DNA from: Syntrophus sp. (in: bacteria)
Lineage (GTDB): Bacteria > Desulfobacterota > Syntrophia > Syntrophales > UBA8958
Assembly: GCA_003451635.1 (NCBI GenBank)
Contig: DMAT01000332.1
Span: forward strand, 245 to 11,568
Reading direction: 5' to 3'
DNA: 11,324 nt
The translations under genes were made by a program, and so were the position numbers. This document shows positions 1 to 7,036 of this stretch, one piece after another (positions within the stretch are counted from its first letter, which is position 1; each line of letters opens with the position of its first letter). The notes below the pieces were generated by a model, which worked only from the letters and a program-made list of their open reading frames with translations, had not been told where the DNA came from and made no database searches.

Positions 1-387
1 CAACATGAATATTGAACTTTTAATAAAATCAACTCGATAGAATCCTAAGGCTATTGCAAGAACGTCTCCAATAAAAGGCATCCACGTAAAAAAAGCAATC
101 ATGCTTCCATATTTCGTTATCCTCTGCTTTTGCCTTAAAAGTCTTTCTTCCTTTACCCCAAACCATTTCTCAATAATTTCCCACTTTCCAAGGTGACCGA
201 CATAGTACGATGTGAGGCCACCAAGCCAGTTACCGGCAGTTGCAGCAAAAAATGCATTGAACGGATTGACCCCCGCTATCAATATTCCCGAAAGAATGAC
301 CTCTGAACTAAAAGGTACTACGCTGGCAGCCAGAAACGATCCAATAAAAAGACCTAAAATGCCGTAATCCTGCAGAAACTCAACCAT
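1..387 (-). CDS. yqaA: YqaA/DedA-family inner-membrane protein, 3' end cut by window edge
   Basis: The frame is open from an ATG at 387 to base 1 (129 codons seen, no stop), so the C-terminus is missing. The protein is hydrophobic, with likely membrane segments near residues 8-25, 28-60 and 96-116. Visible family features are the PFSSEV stretch (25-30), the small-residue motif ATAGNWLGGLTS (49-60) and TWMPFIGD (101-108), which match the YqaA branch of the DedA/SNARE-associated superfamily. These are integral membrane proteins of poorly defined function; some DedA members act in lipid transport or membrane homeostasis. The start lies 4 bases after the tadA stop, so the two are probably cotranscribed. 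The assignment is by motif memory, and the physiological role is unknown. Confidence 0.82.
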   Translation of the reverse strand, partial: MVEFLQDYGILGLFIGSFLAASVVPFSSEVILSGILIAGVNPFNAFFAATAGNWLGGLTSYYVGHLGKWEIIEKWFGVKEERLLRQKQRITKYGSMIAFFTWMPFIGDVLAIALGFYRVDFIKSSIFML

Positions 388-391
388 ATTG

Positions 392-844
392 TTATTTTCC
401 CCTGATCGATTTGAAAAACTGCCTTACCAGCTCCGAACTTTCCTCTTCCATAACACCCGCTATAACGTCACAACGTGGGTGTAACAAAGATGGAGTATAA
501 AGAGAATAACCTCTTTTGGGATCGGAAGCGCCAAAAACAACACATTTGACCTGAGCCCAGTTTAGGGCAGCAGCACACATTGGACAGGGTTCCAAGGTTA
601 CATACACAGTAGCTTTGTCTATGTACTTACCTCCAAAAGTGTTGGTTGCAGAGGTTATTGCCAACATCTCGGCATGGGCGGTAGGATCATTGAGTGTTTC
701 TGTCTGGTTGTGGGCTCTGGCTACTACCCTGCCTCCGATAACAACCACGACACCCACCGGAATCTCGCCCTTGTCATAGGCTTTCAAGGCCTCTTTAAAA
801 GCCTCTCCCATAAACAACTGATGATCACAAACCTGTTTATCCAT
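392..844 (-). CDS. tadA: tRNA-specific adenosine deaminase TadA
   Basis: This encodes a 150-residue cytidine/deoxycytidylate-deaminase-fold enzyme expected to convert wobble adenosine 34 to inosine in tRNA-Arg(ACG). The zinc site is complete: HAEM (H57, catalytic E59) and PCPMC (C87, C90). GEIPVG (26-31) and the ARAHN motif (42-46) are typical of TadA rather than free-nucleoside deaminases. The frame stays open to an ATG at 922, but those 26 extra residues (Cys/Tyr/Phe-rich) do not look like the family and would run through the inverted repeat at 887-907, so I place the start at 844. No clear Shine-Dalgarno site precedes it, as is usual in Bacteroidetes. It is divergent from groES and followed 4 bases later by yqaA. 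Confidence 0.93.
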   Translation of the reverse strand: MDKQVCDHQLFMGEAFKEALKAYDKGEIPVGVVVVIGGRVVARAHNQTETLNDPTAHAEMLAITSATNTFGGKYIDKATVYVTLEPCPMCAAALNWAQVKCVVFGASDPKRGYSLYTPSLLHPRCDVIAGVMEEESSELVRQFFKSIRGK

Positions 845-886
845 AAAGTAAAAATAATCCCTCAACGAGCAGCAAATATAGCAAAA

Positions 887-907
887 ACTGACAGACAATT
901 TGTCAGT
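887..907. promoter_or_regulatory. Perfect 7-base inverted repeat in the tadA/groES divergent spacer (candidate operator)
   Basis: ACTGACA (887-893) and TGTCAGT (901-907) are exact reverse complements separated by 7 bases. The right arm's TTTGTCA recurs once just downstream (927-933). The site lies 94 bases upstream of groES and 43 bases upstream of the tadA start. It has no T-tract and so does not look like a terminator. A binding site for a heat-shock or divergent-promoter regulator is an inference; the repeat is what is seen. Confidence 0.45.
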
Positions 908-915
908 CTCTCCAT

Positions 916-932
916 TTGGCACTCAATTTGTC
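916..932 (+). promoter_or_regulatory. Candidate groES promoter with -24/-12 (sigma-54-like) layout
   Basis: TTGGCAC (916-922) is followed by 5 bases and then TTGTC (928-932). This matches the sigma-54 pattern TGGCAC-N5-TTGC except that the -12 C is T. Initiation would fall roughly 10-15 bases downstream, leaving a leader of about 55-60 bases before groES at 1001. The inverted repeat just upstream could be the matching activator or regulator site. One mismatch in the invariant -12 GC is a real weakness, and an ordinary Bacteroidetes sigma-ABfr promoter remains possible. Confidence 0.3.
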
Positions 933-1000
933 ATTAATTGCATGTGAAAAATAATAATAATCAAAACAAATAATTACAATAACCTTAAATCCTATTCATT

Positions 1001-1273
1001 ATGAATATCAAACCATTAGCAGACAGAGTTTTAGTGGAACCCAAGGAGGCAGAAACCAAAACAGCAAGCGGACTTTACATTCCTGACACAGCAAAGGAAA
1101 AACCCCAGCAAGGAACAGTTATCGCTGTTGGCAACGGCAAAAAGGATGAGCCAATGGAATTAAAAGTTGGCGATGTGGTTCTTTATGGTAAATATTCTGG
1201 TAGTGAAATCAATTCCGATGGCAAGGACTACCTGATGATGCGCCAATCCGATGTTTTAGCCGTTATAGGTTAA
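1001..1273 (+). CDS. groES: Co-chaperonin GroES (Hsp10)
   Basis: This is a 90-residue protein, the normal length for the family. It forms the heptameric lid of the GroEL folding chamber in the cytoplasm. The N-terminal IKPLADRVLVEP strand is diagnostic. It is followed by the mobile loop (about residues 17-34, containing TASGLYIP) that binds GroEL, and later by GKYSGSEI (64-71). No Shine-Dalgarno sequence precedes the ATG, and codon use is AT-leaning, as in the first part of groEL. groEL starts 63 bases downstream with no terminator between, so the two form a standard groESL operon. Confidence 0.97.
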   Translation: MNIKPLADRVLVEPKEAETKTASGLYIPDTAKEKPQQGTVIAVGNGKKDEPMELKVGDVVLYGKYSGSEINSDGKDYLMMRQSDVLAVIG

Positions 1274-1336
1274 ATTACCGGAAAACGAATAAACTAAATT
1301 AATAATCAGCATTAAACGCTTAATAACAAGACAAAT

Positions 1337-3034
1337 ATGGCTAAAGAAATTAAATTCAACATTGAAGCACGCAACCTTATGAAAGAGGGTGTGGATGCTC
1401 TTGCTAACGCAGTAAAAGTAACCCTTGGACCAAAAGGAAGAAATGTTGTGATTGACAAAAAGTACGGTTCACCACAAATCACCAAAGATGGAGTCACTGT
1501 TGCCAAAGAGATTGAACTGGAAGACCGTTTTGCCAATATGGGAGCTCAAATGGTCAAGGAAGTTGCCTCAAAAACAGCCGACCAGGCAGGTGACGGTACA
1601 ACCACAGCTACAGTACTTGCCCAATCTATCATCAATGTAGGACTAAAAAATGTGACCGCAGGTGCGAATCCAATGGATCTCAAAAGAGGTATAGACAAAG
1701 CCGTGGAACACGTTGTTAAATCATTAAAGGCACAAAGCCAATCGGTTGGCGATGATATTACCAAGATCGAGCAAGTTGCAACAATCTCGGCAAACAACGA
1801 CATAACAATCGGAAAACTTATTGCAGAGGCAATGAGCAAAGTAAAAAAAGAGGGAGTCATCACAGTGGAAGAGGCCAAAGGCACCGGTACCGAAGTGAAA
1901 GTTGTAGAAGGAATGCAATTTGACAGAGGTTACATCTCTCCCTACTTTATGACCAACCCCGAGAAAATGGAGGCTGTCCTTGACAAACCTATGATTCTTA
2001 TCACCGACAAGAAAATCTCCACAATGAAAGACCTTATGCCCGTACTTGAACCAGTGGCACAAGGAGGAATGTCCCTTCTTATCATTGCAGAGGATGTTGA
2101 CGGAGAAGCTCTGGCCACCCTTGTTGTAAACCGTCTGCGCGGGACACTCAAGATTGCAGCTGTAAAAGCCCCTGGCTTTGGAGACCGCAGGAAGGAGATG
2201 CTGGAAGATATCGCAATCCTCACCGGAGGTACAGTTATCTCCGAAGAGAAAGGACTTCGCCTTGACGCAGCAACTATAGACATGCTTGGAAAAGCCGACA
2301 AAGTTTCCATAGACAAAGAAAACACTACAATAGTAAACGGAGCCGGCAACAAAGAAGACATTGACAAAAGAGTTGGCCAGATCCGCACACAAATCGATAC
2401 TACTACCAGTGACTACGACAGGGAGAAGTTGCAAGAACGTCTTGCCAAGCTGGCAGGCGGTGTTGCGGTACTCTACGTAGGCGCTGCAACCGAGGTTGAG
2501 ATGAAAGAAAAGAAAGACCGTGTAGATGACGCTCTCAGCGCAACCCGCGCAGCTGTCGAAGAGGGATTTGTACCCGGAGGAGGAGTTGCATACATCCGCG
2601 CCATCAAGGAGCTCGAGAATCTCAAAGGCGAGAACGATGACCAGACAACAGGAATCTCAATCATAGCCCGCGCTATAGAAGAGCCACTAAGGATGATTTC
2701 GGAAAATGCAGGTATAGAAGGCAGCATCGTTATCCAAAAAGTGAAAGAAGGCAAAGGCGACTTTGGCTACAATGCACGTACCGATAACTACGAAAACCTT
2801 TACTCGACAGGCGTTATCGATCCCACTAAGGTTACCCGCCTGGCCCTCCTGAACGCGACATCTGTTTCCTCACTCCTGCTGACTACCGAGGCGATGGTCG
2901 CCGAGGCCCCCAAGAAAAAGTCGGCCCAGATGCTGATGCCTCCCCCCGGCGGCATGGGCGGTATGGGTGGCATGGGCGGTATGGGCGGCGGCATGGGTGG
3001 TATGGGCGGTGGCATGGACGATTACGACTACTGA
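1337..3034 (+). CDS. groEL: Chaperonin GroEL (Hsp60), apparently a two-lineage hybrid
   Basis: The 565-residue protein has the full GroEL architecture. ATP-site residues are present in the equatorial domain (KDGVTVAKEI near 50, GDGTTTATVL near 85-95), the apical domain is intact, and a Gly-Met-rich tail runs from about residue 539. Residues 1 to about 494 (for example KELENLKGENDDQTTG and TDNYENLYSTGVI) are Bacteroidetes-like. From residue 502, LALLNATSVSSLLLTTEAMVAE, then a Lys-rich PKKK and a tail ending DDYDY, the sequence is proteobacterial (delta)-like; Bacteroidetes proteins usually continue VALENAAS and end in a plain GGM repeat. Third codon positions are G or C in 23 of the 50 codons before the DPTKVTR motif and in 50 of the 64 after it. 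The frame is intact throughout. Function as a folding chamber is certain for the family; whether this exact hybrid exists in a cell is doubtful. Confidence 0.93.
   Translation: MAKEIKFNIEARNLMKEGVDALANAVKVTLGPKGRNVVIDKKYGSPQITKDGVTVAKEIELEDRFANMGAQMVKEVASKTADQAGDGTTTATVLAQSIINVGLKNVTAGANPMDLKRGIDKAVEHVVKSLKAQSQSVGDDITKIEQVATISANNDITIGKLIAEAMSKVKKEGVITVEEAKGTGTEVKVVEGMQFDRGYISPYFMTNPEKMEAVLDKPMILITDKKISTMKDLMPVLEPVAQGGMSLLIIAEDVDGEALATLVVNRLRGTLKIAAVKAPGFGDRRKEMLEDIAILTGGTVISEEKGLRLDAATIDMLGKADKVSIDKENTTIVNGAGNKEDIDKRVGQIRTQIDTTTSDYDREKLQERLAKLAGGVAVLYVGAATEVEMKEKKDRVDDALSATRAAVEEGFVPGGGVAYIRAIKELENLKGENDDQTTGISIIARAIEEPLRMISENAGIEGSIVIQKVKEGKGDFGYNARTDNYENLYSTGVIDPTKVTRLALLNATSVSSLLLTTEAMVAEAPKKKSAQMLMPPPGGMGGMGGMGGMGGGMGGMGGGMDDYDY
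2813..2842. other. Inferred junction between Bacteroidetes-like and deltaproteobacterial-like DNA
   Basis: Codons 493-501 encode VIDPTKVTR, a block conserved in GroEL across phyla, so the exact breakpoint cannot be fixed within it. Everything to the left (codon use, lack of Shine-Dalgarno sites, family signatures of TadA, GroES and GroEL) points to Bacteroidetes. Everything to the right (G/C-ending codons, groEL tail type, terminator style, cbi operon) points to a GC-rich anaerobic deltaproteobacterium. An assembly or amplification chimera through a conserved gene is the simplest explanation; homologous recombination in a living cell is possible but less likely. Confidence 0.7.
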
Positions 3035-3056
3035 TATTCACGAAACAGCACCTAGC

Positions 3057-3094
3057 AAAAGCGGCTGGAGAGTCTATTCTCCAGCCGCTTTTTT
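3057..3094 (+). terminator. Rho-independent terminator after groEL
   Basis: An 11-base perfect stem, GCGGCTGGAGA (3061-3071) with TCTCCAGCCGC (3078-3088), encloses a 6-base loop. It is flanked by AAAA on the left and six T on the right. It lies 26 bases after the groEL stop. Its stem shares the string GGCTGGAGAGTC with the terminator of the acyl-CoA synthetase gene, suggesting the two belong to the same genome. Confidence 0.93.
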
Positions 3095-3288
3095 ATTGCC
3101 TGATCAGCAAATAATGAGAATTCAAGAAGTTGATGGGAAACAATCGCTGATTAATCCAGGGAACGGATGTACATAGAAAGATGACAATAAAAACCGGACA
3201 ATTCAGAATAGCATTACCGGCGGTCACCACGAAGTCACCTGGTCCGGTCTTCGGATCATGCAGGGGGTGAAAGAGGGAGATAAAGGAG

Positions 3289-3318
3289 GGGGACCGGGTG
3301 GCGTACGACCCGGTCCCC
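3289..3318. repeat. Perfect 11-base-pair hairpin, GC-rich
   Basis: GGGGACCGGGT (3289-3299) pairs exactly with ACCCGGTCCCC (3308-3318) across an 8-base loop. No T-tract follows on either strand, so it does not look like a classical terminator. It shares the core GGGACCGG with the hairpin at 3374-3403, suggesting a REP-like palindromic repeat family or a structured RNA. Confidence 0.75.
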
Positions 3319-3373
3319 AAATGACAACACCCACAAATAACGTGCCGTCGTTGTAGGCTTCAAGATTAAAGAG

Positions 3374-3403
3374 AGGGACCGGAACTTTTTGGTTCCGGTC
3401 CCT
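3374..3403. repeat. Perfect 12-base-pair hairpin, second copy of the GGGACCGG core
   Basis: AGGGACCGGAAC (3374-3385) pairs exactly with GTTCCGGTCCCT (3392-3403) across a 6-base loop, TTTTTG. It lies 55 bases after the first hairpin and shares its core. There is no flanking T-run outside the stem. Confidence 0.75.
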
Positions 3404-3550
3404 GTCAAGGAGGAGTTCGGCGACAAACCCCGCTCCTTCAGTGGACATTTTCCTGCCTGGTGAACCGTTACGCCGTACCGGAACGCCAGCCGAAGTGGGG
3501 GGATACTATTACATTTTGAAAATTGCGCAATATTAAAAGAATTGAACAAT

Positions 3551-3571
3551 AAATTACATAATATGTAATTT
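3551..3571 (-). terminator. Weak AT-rich hairpin directly after the PAS-LuxR stop
   Basis: AAATTACAT (3551-3559) pairs with ATGTAATTT (3563-3571) across a 3-base loop, immediately downstream of the regulator's stop codon on the minus strand. The stem is AT-rich and the following T-run is poor (ATTTATTG on the minus strand), so termination would be inefficient. It is a candidate only. Confidence 0.35.
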
Positions 3572-4909
3572 TTAGGTCAGAGTGGAAAGATAGGCCTGGA
3601 GGTTGTGCTTATTGTTGGTGATCCCAATTTTTTTGCGAATGCGGTAGCGGTGAATATTGACGGCGCTGGTGGAAACATTCATTATATCGGATATTTCCTT
3701 GCTAGTCAGGCCTTCCTTGATGAAGTTGGCAATCTGGATCTCCCGGGAGGTCAGGTTGATAAATTTTGTGGATAGTTTTCGAGCGAAAGGAGAGATCAGG
3801 TCTTTCAGGTTGGATTCGAGAATTTTAATGTGAGCCACGTCTCTGGCATCCATACGACTGATCTTCAGCTTTTCGAGATAAGGGAGGACGAGTTTATTGA
3901 TATTCAGCAGCATCCGTTGTTCCAGCTCATCTCGATCCTCTTCCCGGTGCTTGAGGAGGACACGCAAGGCCGCATTGAGTTCCTCCAATTCGTGGGTCTT
4001 GATCTCCAGCTCCTTTCCCCGCTTTCTGACCACCTCCTCCGCAAGCTTCCGGTCTGTGATGTCCCGGATGGATTCGATGGCCCCCACTACGTTTCCCCGA
4101 CTGTCGTAGAGGGGGCTGGCCTTGGCCCAGAGGAAGGCCTTCTGCCCCTTTACCTGCGGAACATCCGTTTCGATGATTAACAGATCCCTTTCCTTCTTCA
4201 GAACATAATAACCACGCTCGATCTTAGCATCCGGTTTGAGGATCAGGTCAATCAAGATGGGTCGTCGCTTCCCATAGAAGGTAATGGCATATTCGTAATT
4301 TCCTTTGCCGATGATATCGAGTGTCTTGACGCCGGTCATTTCCTCCATGGCCCGGTTCCAGGCGATTACAGTACCCTTCCCATCGACGGCAAAAGTGGCG
4401 TCCGGGAGAAACTCGATGATGTCGGACAGGCGCTGTTCCGACTCCCGGAGGGCCTCACCCATGCGGCGCTGTTCGGTGACATCCATGGAATTGCCCAGGA
4501 TCGCCGGTTTGCCTCCATAGTGAATGGAAGTTACCGTTTCGATAATCCAGCGGACATCTCCAGTCTTGGTCACGATCCGGAATTCATGGGGGGAGGTGCT
4601 TTCGCCGCGCAGCATGGCCCGGGCATTCTTCTTTACATCCTCACGGTCATCGGGATGGACGATGCTATCTGATTTCTTGCCCGTGAGCTCGTCCAAGGCA
4701 TAACCGGCATAAGAAGCGGCGTTGGCATTAACATACTTGAATTGACCATCCTGGACAACGTAGATGCCGGCAAATGATTTCTCGGCCAGGGTTCTGAAGA
4801 GACTTTCACTATGCCGCAGGGACTCTACGTCCTGCCGGCGGTCCGCCGATTCCCTCTCCAGCTCATTGATTTTCTGCCGAAGGGCCTTTAGTCCGGAATC
4901 CGTCCTCAT
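3572..4909 (-). CDS. Cytoplasmic PAS-PAS-LuxR-type transcriptional regulator
   Basis: The 445-residue protein opens with a short coiled coil (about 5-32). A first PAS domain with PAC-like end follows (33-147; note the IVHPDDRE stretch), then a second PAS domain (156-286, ending SIRDITDRK) and a second coiled linker (about 286-335). A C-terminal LuxR/GerE helix-turn-helix spans about 385-440 (LTSREIQIANFIKEGLTSKEI, then SAVNIHRYRIRKKI). No membrane segment, receiver domain or histidine-kinase core is seen, so it is probably a one-component sensor-regulator that senses through PAS. Ligand and targets are unknown. An AGGGAGGA Shine-Dalgarno site lies 9 bases before the ATG. It is separated from the upstream acyl-CoA synthetase gene by that gene's terminator, so it is probably its own transcription unit. 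Such proteins are abundant in Syntrophales-type genomes (family knowledge). Confidence 0.88.
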   Translation of the reverse strand: MRTDSGLKALRQKINELERESADRRQDVESLRHSESLFRTLAEKSFAGIYVVQDGQFKYVNANAASYAGYALDELTGKKSDSIVHPDDREDVKKNARAMLRGESTSPHEFRIVTKTGDVRWIIETVTSIHYGGKPAILGNSMDVTEQRRMGEALRESEQRLSDIIEFLPDATFAVDGKGTVIAWNRAMEEMTGVKTLDIIGKGNYEYAITFYGKRRPILIDLILKPDAKIERGYYVLKKERDLLIIETDVPQVKGQKAFLWAKASPLYDSRGNVVGAIESIRDITDRKLAEEVVRKRGKELEIKTHELEELNAALRVLLKHREEDRDELEQRMLLNINKLVLPYLEKLKISRMDARDVAHIKILESNLKDLISPFARKLSTKFINLTSREIQIANFIKEGLTSKEISDIMNVSTSAVNIHRYRIRKKIGITNNKHNLQAYLSTLT

Positions 4910-5060
4910 AGATAGATGTCCTCCCTAATTTCTATACCGCTCCCATCAGATACGCCACAGCTAAAAACTCCGGTCAATTGTCATGCAAATCATCCGGTTA
5001 TGATTACGTTTTTGTGCGGGATATTTAGAACATCTTTTCCCAGTCTTTACGGGCACGAAT

Positions 5061-5094
5061 AAAAAGGCCGGAGATGTGACTCTCCAGCCTTTTT
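5061..5094 (-). terminator. Rho-independent terminator after the acyl-CoA synthetase gene
   Basis: AAAAAGGCCGGAGA (5061-5074) and TCTCCAGCCTTTTT (5081-5094) pair at 13 of 14 positions around a 6-base loop. Read on the minus strand it ends in five T after the stem's GC part, 83 bases beyond the synthetase stop. The A/T ends make it potentially bidirectional. It separates the synthetase/cbi unit from the PAS-LuxR gene. Confidence 0.85.
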
Positions 5095-5176
5095 CAACTG
5101 ATACATCACCTTTCTCCCTCCCCTTCAAGGAGAGGAATGGGGCAAATGCCGGCAAATGATCGCAGCCAATGCCGCC

Positions 5177-6979
5177 TCACTTTCGGGCGTACTGCGCCTC
5201 GATCTGTTCTTTGTATTTATCCATTACCACCCGGCGTTTGAGCTTCATCGTCTGAGTCAGGAGTCCATTCTCCAGGGTGAAGTTGTCCTTCAGGAAAACA
5301 AACTTCTTGGGGATTTCATAGCCGCCGTATTTCTTTTTCAATTGCTCCGTAATCCCGTTGCTGATCATAAAGGCAATCTCTTCCCGTTCCATGAGCACAT
5401 CCATGTCCTTAGAAAGATGATTCTTTTCTGCATAGGCTTCGACGGCAACAAAATCCGGCACGACCAGACAGATCGTGAAAGCCCGGTTTTCGCCATAGAC
5501 CACGGCATTCTGGACATAGGGATTGAGGCAGATGTCCTCCTCCATGGAGGCGGGAAAGACGAATTTCCCGTTTTCCAGTTTGAACTGTTCCTTGATCCGG
5601 CCGGTAATATAAAGAAATCCGTCCTTATCGAGACGTCCCCGGTCACCCGTACGGATGCCGCCATCATCGGTCATGACTTCCCGGGTCTGTTCCGGTTTGT
5701 TGTGGTAACCCTTCATCACGTTGGGCCCATAGACCACAATCTCACCGTCCGTGGCCCCCTCCTGGACAACGGAGGAATCGATGACGATCTTGACCTTGTC
5801 GATGGCCTGGCCAACGCTCCCCAGACGATAAGAGTATGAGGCGTTCATGGCGATGGCCGGAGAGGTCTCCGTCATGCCGTAGCAATCGTAGATCGGAATG
5901 CCGATATCAAAGAAAAATTGGGCGATCTCGGGATTCATGGCGGCGCTGCCGCTCATGGCCCCCAGCAGCCGTCCCCCCATTTTTTCCCGCACTTTCGAGA
6001 ATACGACCTTATCGGCGATACTGAATTTAATATTCGTCAGCAGGCAGGATTTTCCTTCGCCAGCAAGCTCCCGCTTCTTCTTGGCCGCCGCCACGCCCAT
6101 GTCAAACAGGGCCTTGGCCAGACCGCCGGTATCTTCCATTTTCTTATGCAGGCCGTCGTAGATCCGGTTGAAGACCCGGGGCACGGCGATAAGCCAGTTT
6201 GGTTTCACAAGGGTCAGGTCATTGGCTATGGTCGCCGGGCTCTCGGCGATGCCCATGGCGGCCCCGAGTTTGATGATGGCGTGGAGTTCCGCTGTTTGCC
6301 CATAGGAATGGGCCCAGGGCAGGATGGCCAGGCTGAGGCCGTTTTCCGTGAGTTCCGGGTACATCTTGAGCCCGGCGAGGGTATTGCTGGTTAAGTTGGC
6401 ATGGGAAAGGAGGACCCCCTTGGGGTCGCCTGTCGTTCCCGAGGTGTAGATCAGCCCGGCAATGTCGTCGGGTGATGGTCGGGTGGAGGCTAGCGGATTG
6501 GCCGCCCCTGACTTCTCGACCGACGCCATAGAACCCTCGCCGACGCCGTCGATAATAAAAATATTCTCCAGAGCCGGAATTTCTTTTGGGAAATCCTTAA
6601 CCTTTTCGTAGATTTCCGGGTTGGCGACAAACAGGACCTTTATCCCGCTATCCTTGATAATGTACTTCCAGACATGGAGGAGTTCCGACTCGTACATGGG
6701 AACATAGCGGGCGCCGAGACCATAAGTGGCAAAGGCGGCGACAGCCCATTCGACGCGGTTATTGGCGATGAGCCCTACGGCGTCGCCTTTTTTCACGCCA
6801 AGTTTCGCCAGCCCGCCGCGCAGATTGTCCACCCGCCGGCCGACTTCCCCGTAGGTTACCCATTCGTAGGCCCCCTGCTTGTTTTTTGTCCCGAAAAGGC
6901 GATTCTTGGGATACTTGGCCACGCTCTCCTCCAACAGCGCCACCAGGTTATCCGGTTTATCCAATTGATACGTGTGCAT
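5177..6979 (-). CDS. Long-chain acyl-CoA synthetase (AMP-forming, FAA1 type)
   Basis: The 600-residue protein belongs to the ANL adenylate-forming superfamily. It would activate a fatty acid or other carboxylate with ATP and CoA, through an acyl-AMP, to acyl-CoA. Visible motifs are the P-loop YTSGTTGDPKGV (178-189), YGMTETSP (367-374), TGD of the ATP site (444-446), the hinge region GRIKEQFKLENG (460-471) and the C-terminal NGLLTQTMKLKRR (571-583) with the expected catalytic lysine. Length and the FKLENGKFVFP signature fit the long-chain/FAA1 group; the exact substrate cannot be read. An AAGGAG site sits 7 bases before the ATG. It follows cbiJ by 57 bases with no terminator, so it may be read through from the cobalamin operon. 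It ends at the terminator at 5061-5094. Confidence 0.9.
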   Translation of the reverse strand: MHTYQLDKPDNLVALLEESVAKYPKNRLFGTKNKQGAYEWVTYGEVGRRVDNLRGGLAKLGVKKGDAVGLIANNRVEWAVAAFATYGLGARYVPMYESELLHVWKYIIKDSGIKVLFVANPEIYEKVKDFPKEIPALENIFIIDGVGEGSMASVEKSGAANPLASTRPSPDDIAGLIYTSGTTGDPKGVLLSHANLTSNTLAGLKMYPELTENGLSLAILPWAHSYGQTAELHAIIKLGAAMGIAESPATIANDLTLVKPNWLIAVPRVFNRIYDGLHKKMEDTGGLAKALFDMGVAAAKKKRELAGEGKSCLLTNIKFSIADKVVFSKVREKMGGRLLGAMSGSAAMNPEIAQFFFDIGIPIYDCYGMTETSPAIAMNASYSYRLGSVGQAIDKVKIVIDSSVVQEGATDGEIVVYGPNVMKGYHNKPEQTREVMTDDGGIRTGDRGRLDKDGFLYITGRIKEQFKLENGKFVFPASMEEDICLNPYVQNAVVYGENRAFTICLVVPDFVAVEAYAEKNHLSKDMDVLMEREEIAFMISNGITEQLKKKYGGYEIPKKFVFLKDNFTLENGLLTQTMKLKRRVVMDKYKEQIEAQYARK

Positions 6980-7036
6980 GATAGTCTCCTTGGAAAAAGA
7001 ATTTCCCCTCCTTATTCCATTCTGACAGCTCGCAAC

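Larger units (their letters stand above)
3095..3571. other. Gene-free stretch between groEL terminator and the PAS-LuxR gene
   Basis: No convincing gene is present. Short open frames on the minus strand (3224-3448, 3256-3549) run straight through perfect hairpins, are rich in Pro/Gly/Arg and resemble no family I know. The stretch holds two long GC-rich hairpins (3289-3318 and 3374-3403), a looser pairing of ACCGGAC (3193-3199) with GTCCGGT (3242-3248), and an AT-rich end from about 3500 next to the regulator's stop. It could hold a small RNA, decayed repeats or a degraded gene. Confidence 0.6.

Noticed and set aside
845..922. Extended tadA start at 922 adding 26 residues
   Set aside because: The extension is Cys/Tyr/Phe-rich, unlike TadA N-termini, and would place coding sequence across the inverted repeat; the ATG at 844 gives the normal family length.
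916..924. TTGGCACTC upstream of groES resembles the left half of a CIRCE heat-shock element
   Set aside because: The right half (GAGTGCTAA-like) is absent at the required 9-base spacing, so a CIRCE/HrcA site is not supported.
3224..3549. Minus-strand open frames of 74 and 97 codons in the groEL/regulator spacer
   Set aside because: They run through two perfect GC-rich hairpins, are low-complexity (Pro/Gly/Arg rich) and resemble no known family; probably chance frames in non-coding DNA.
4764..5160. 15-base exact repeat (ATGCCGGCAAATGAT at 4764-4778 and 5146-5160)
   Set aside because: One copy lies within the PAS coding sequence and the other in a spacer, with no flanking similarity or further structure; probably chance.
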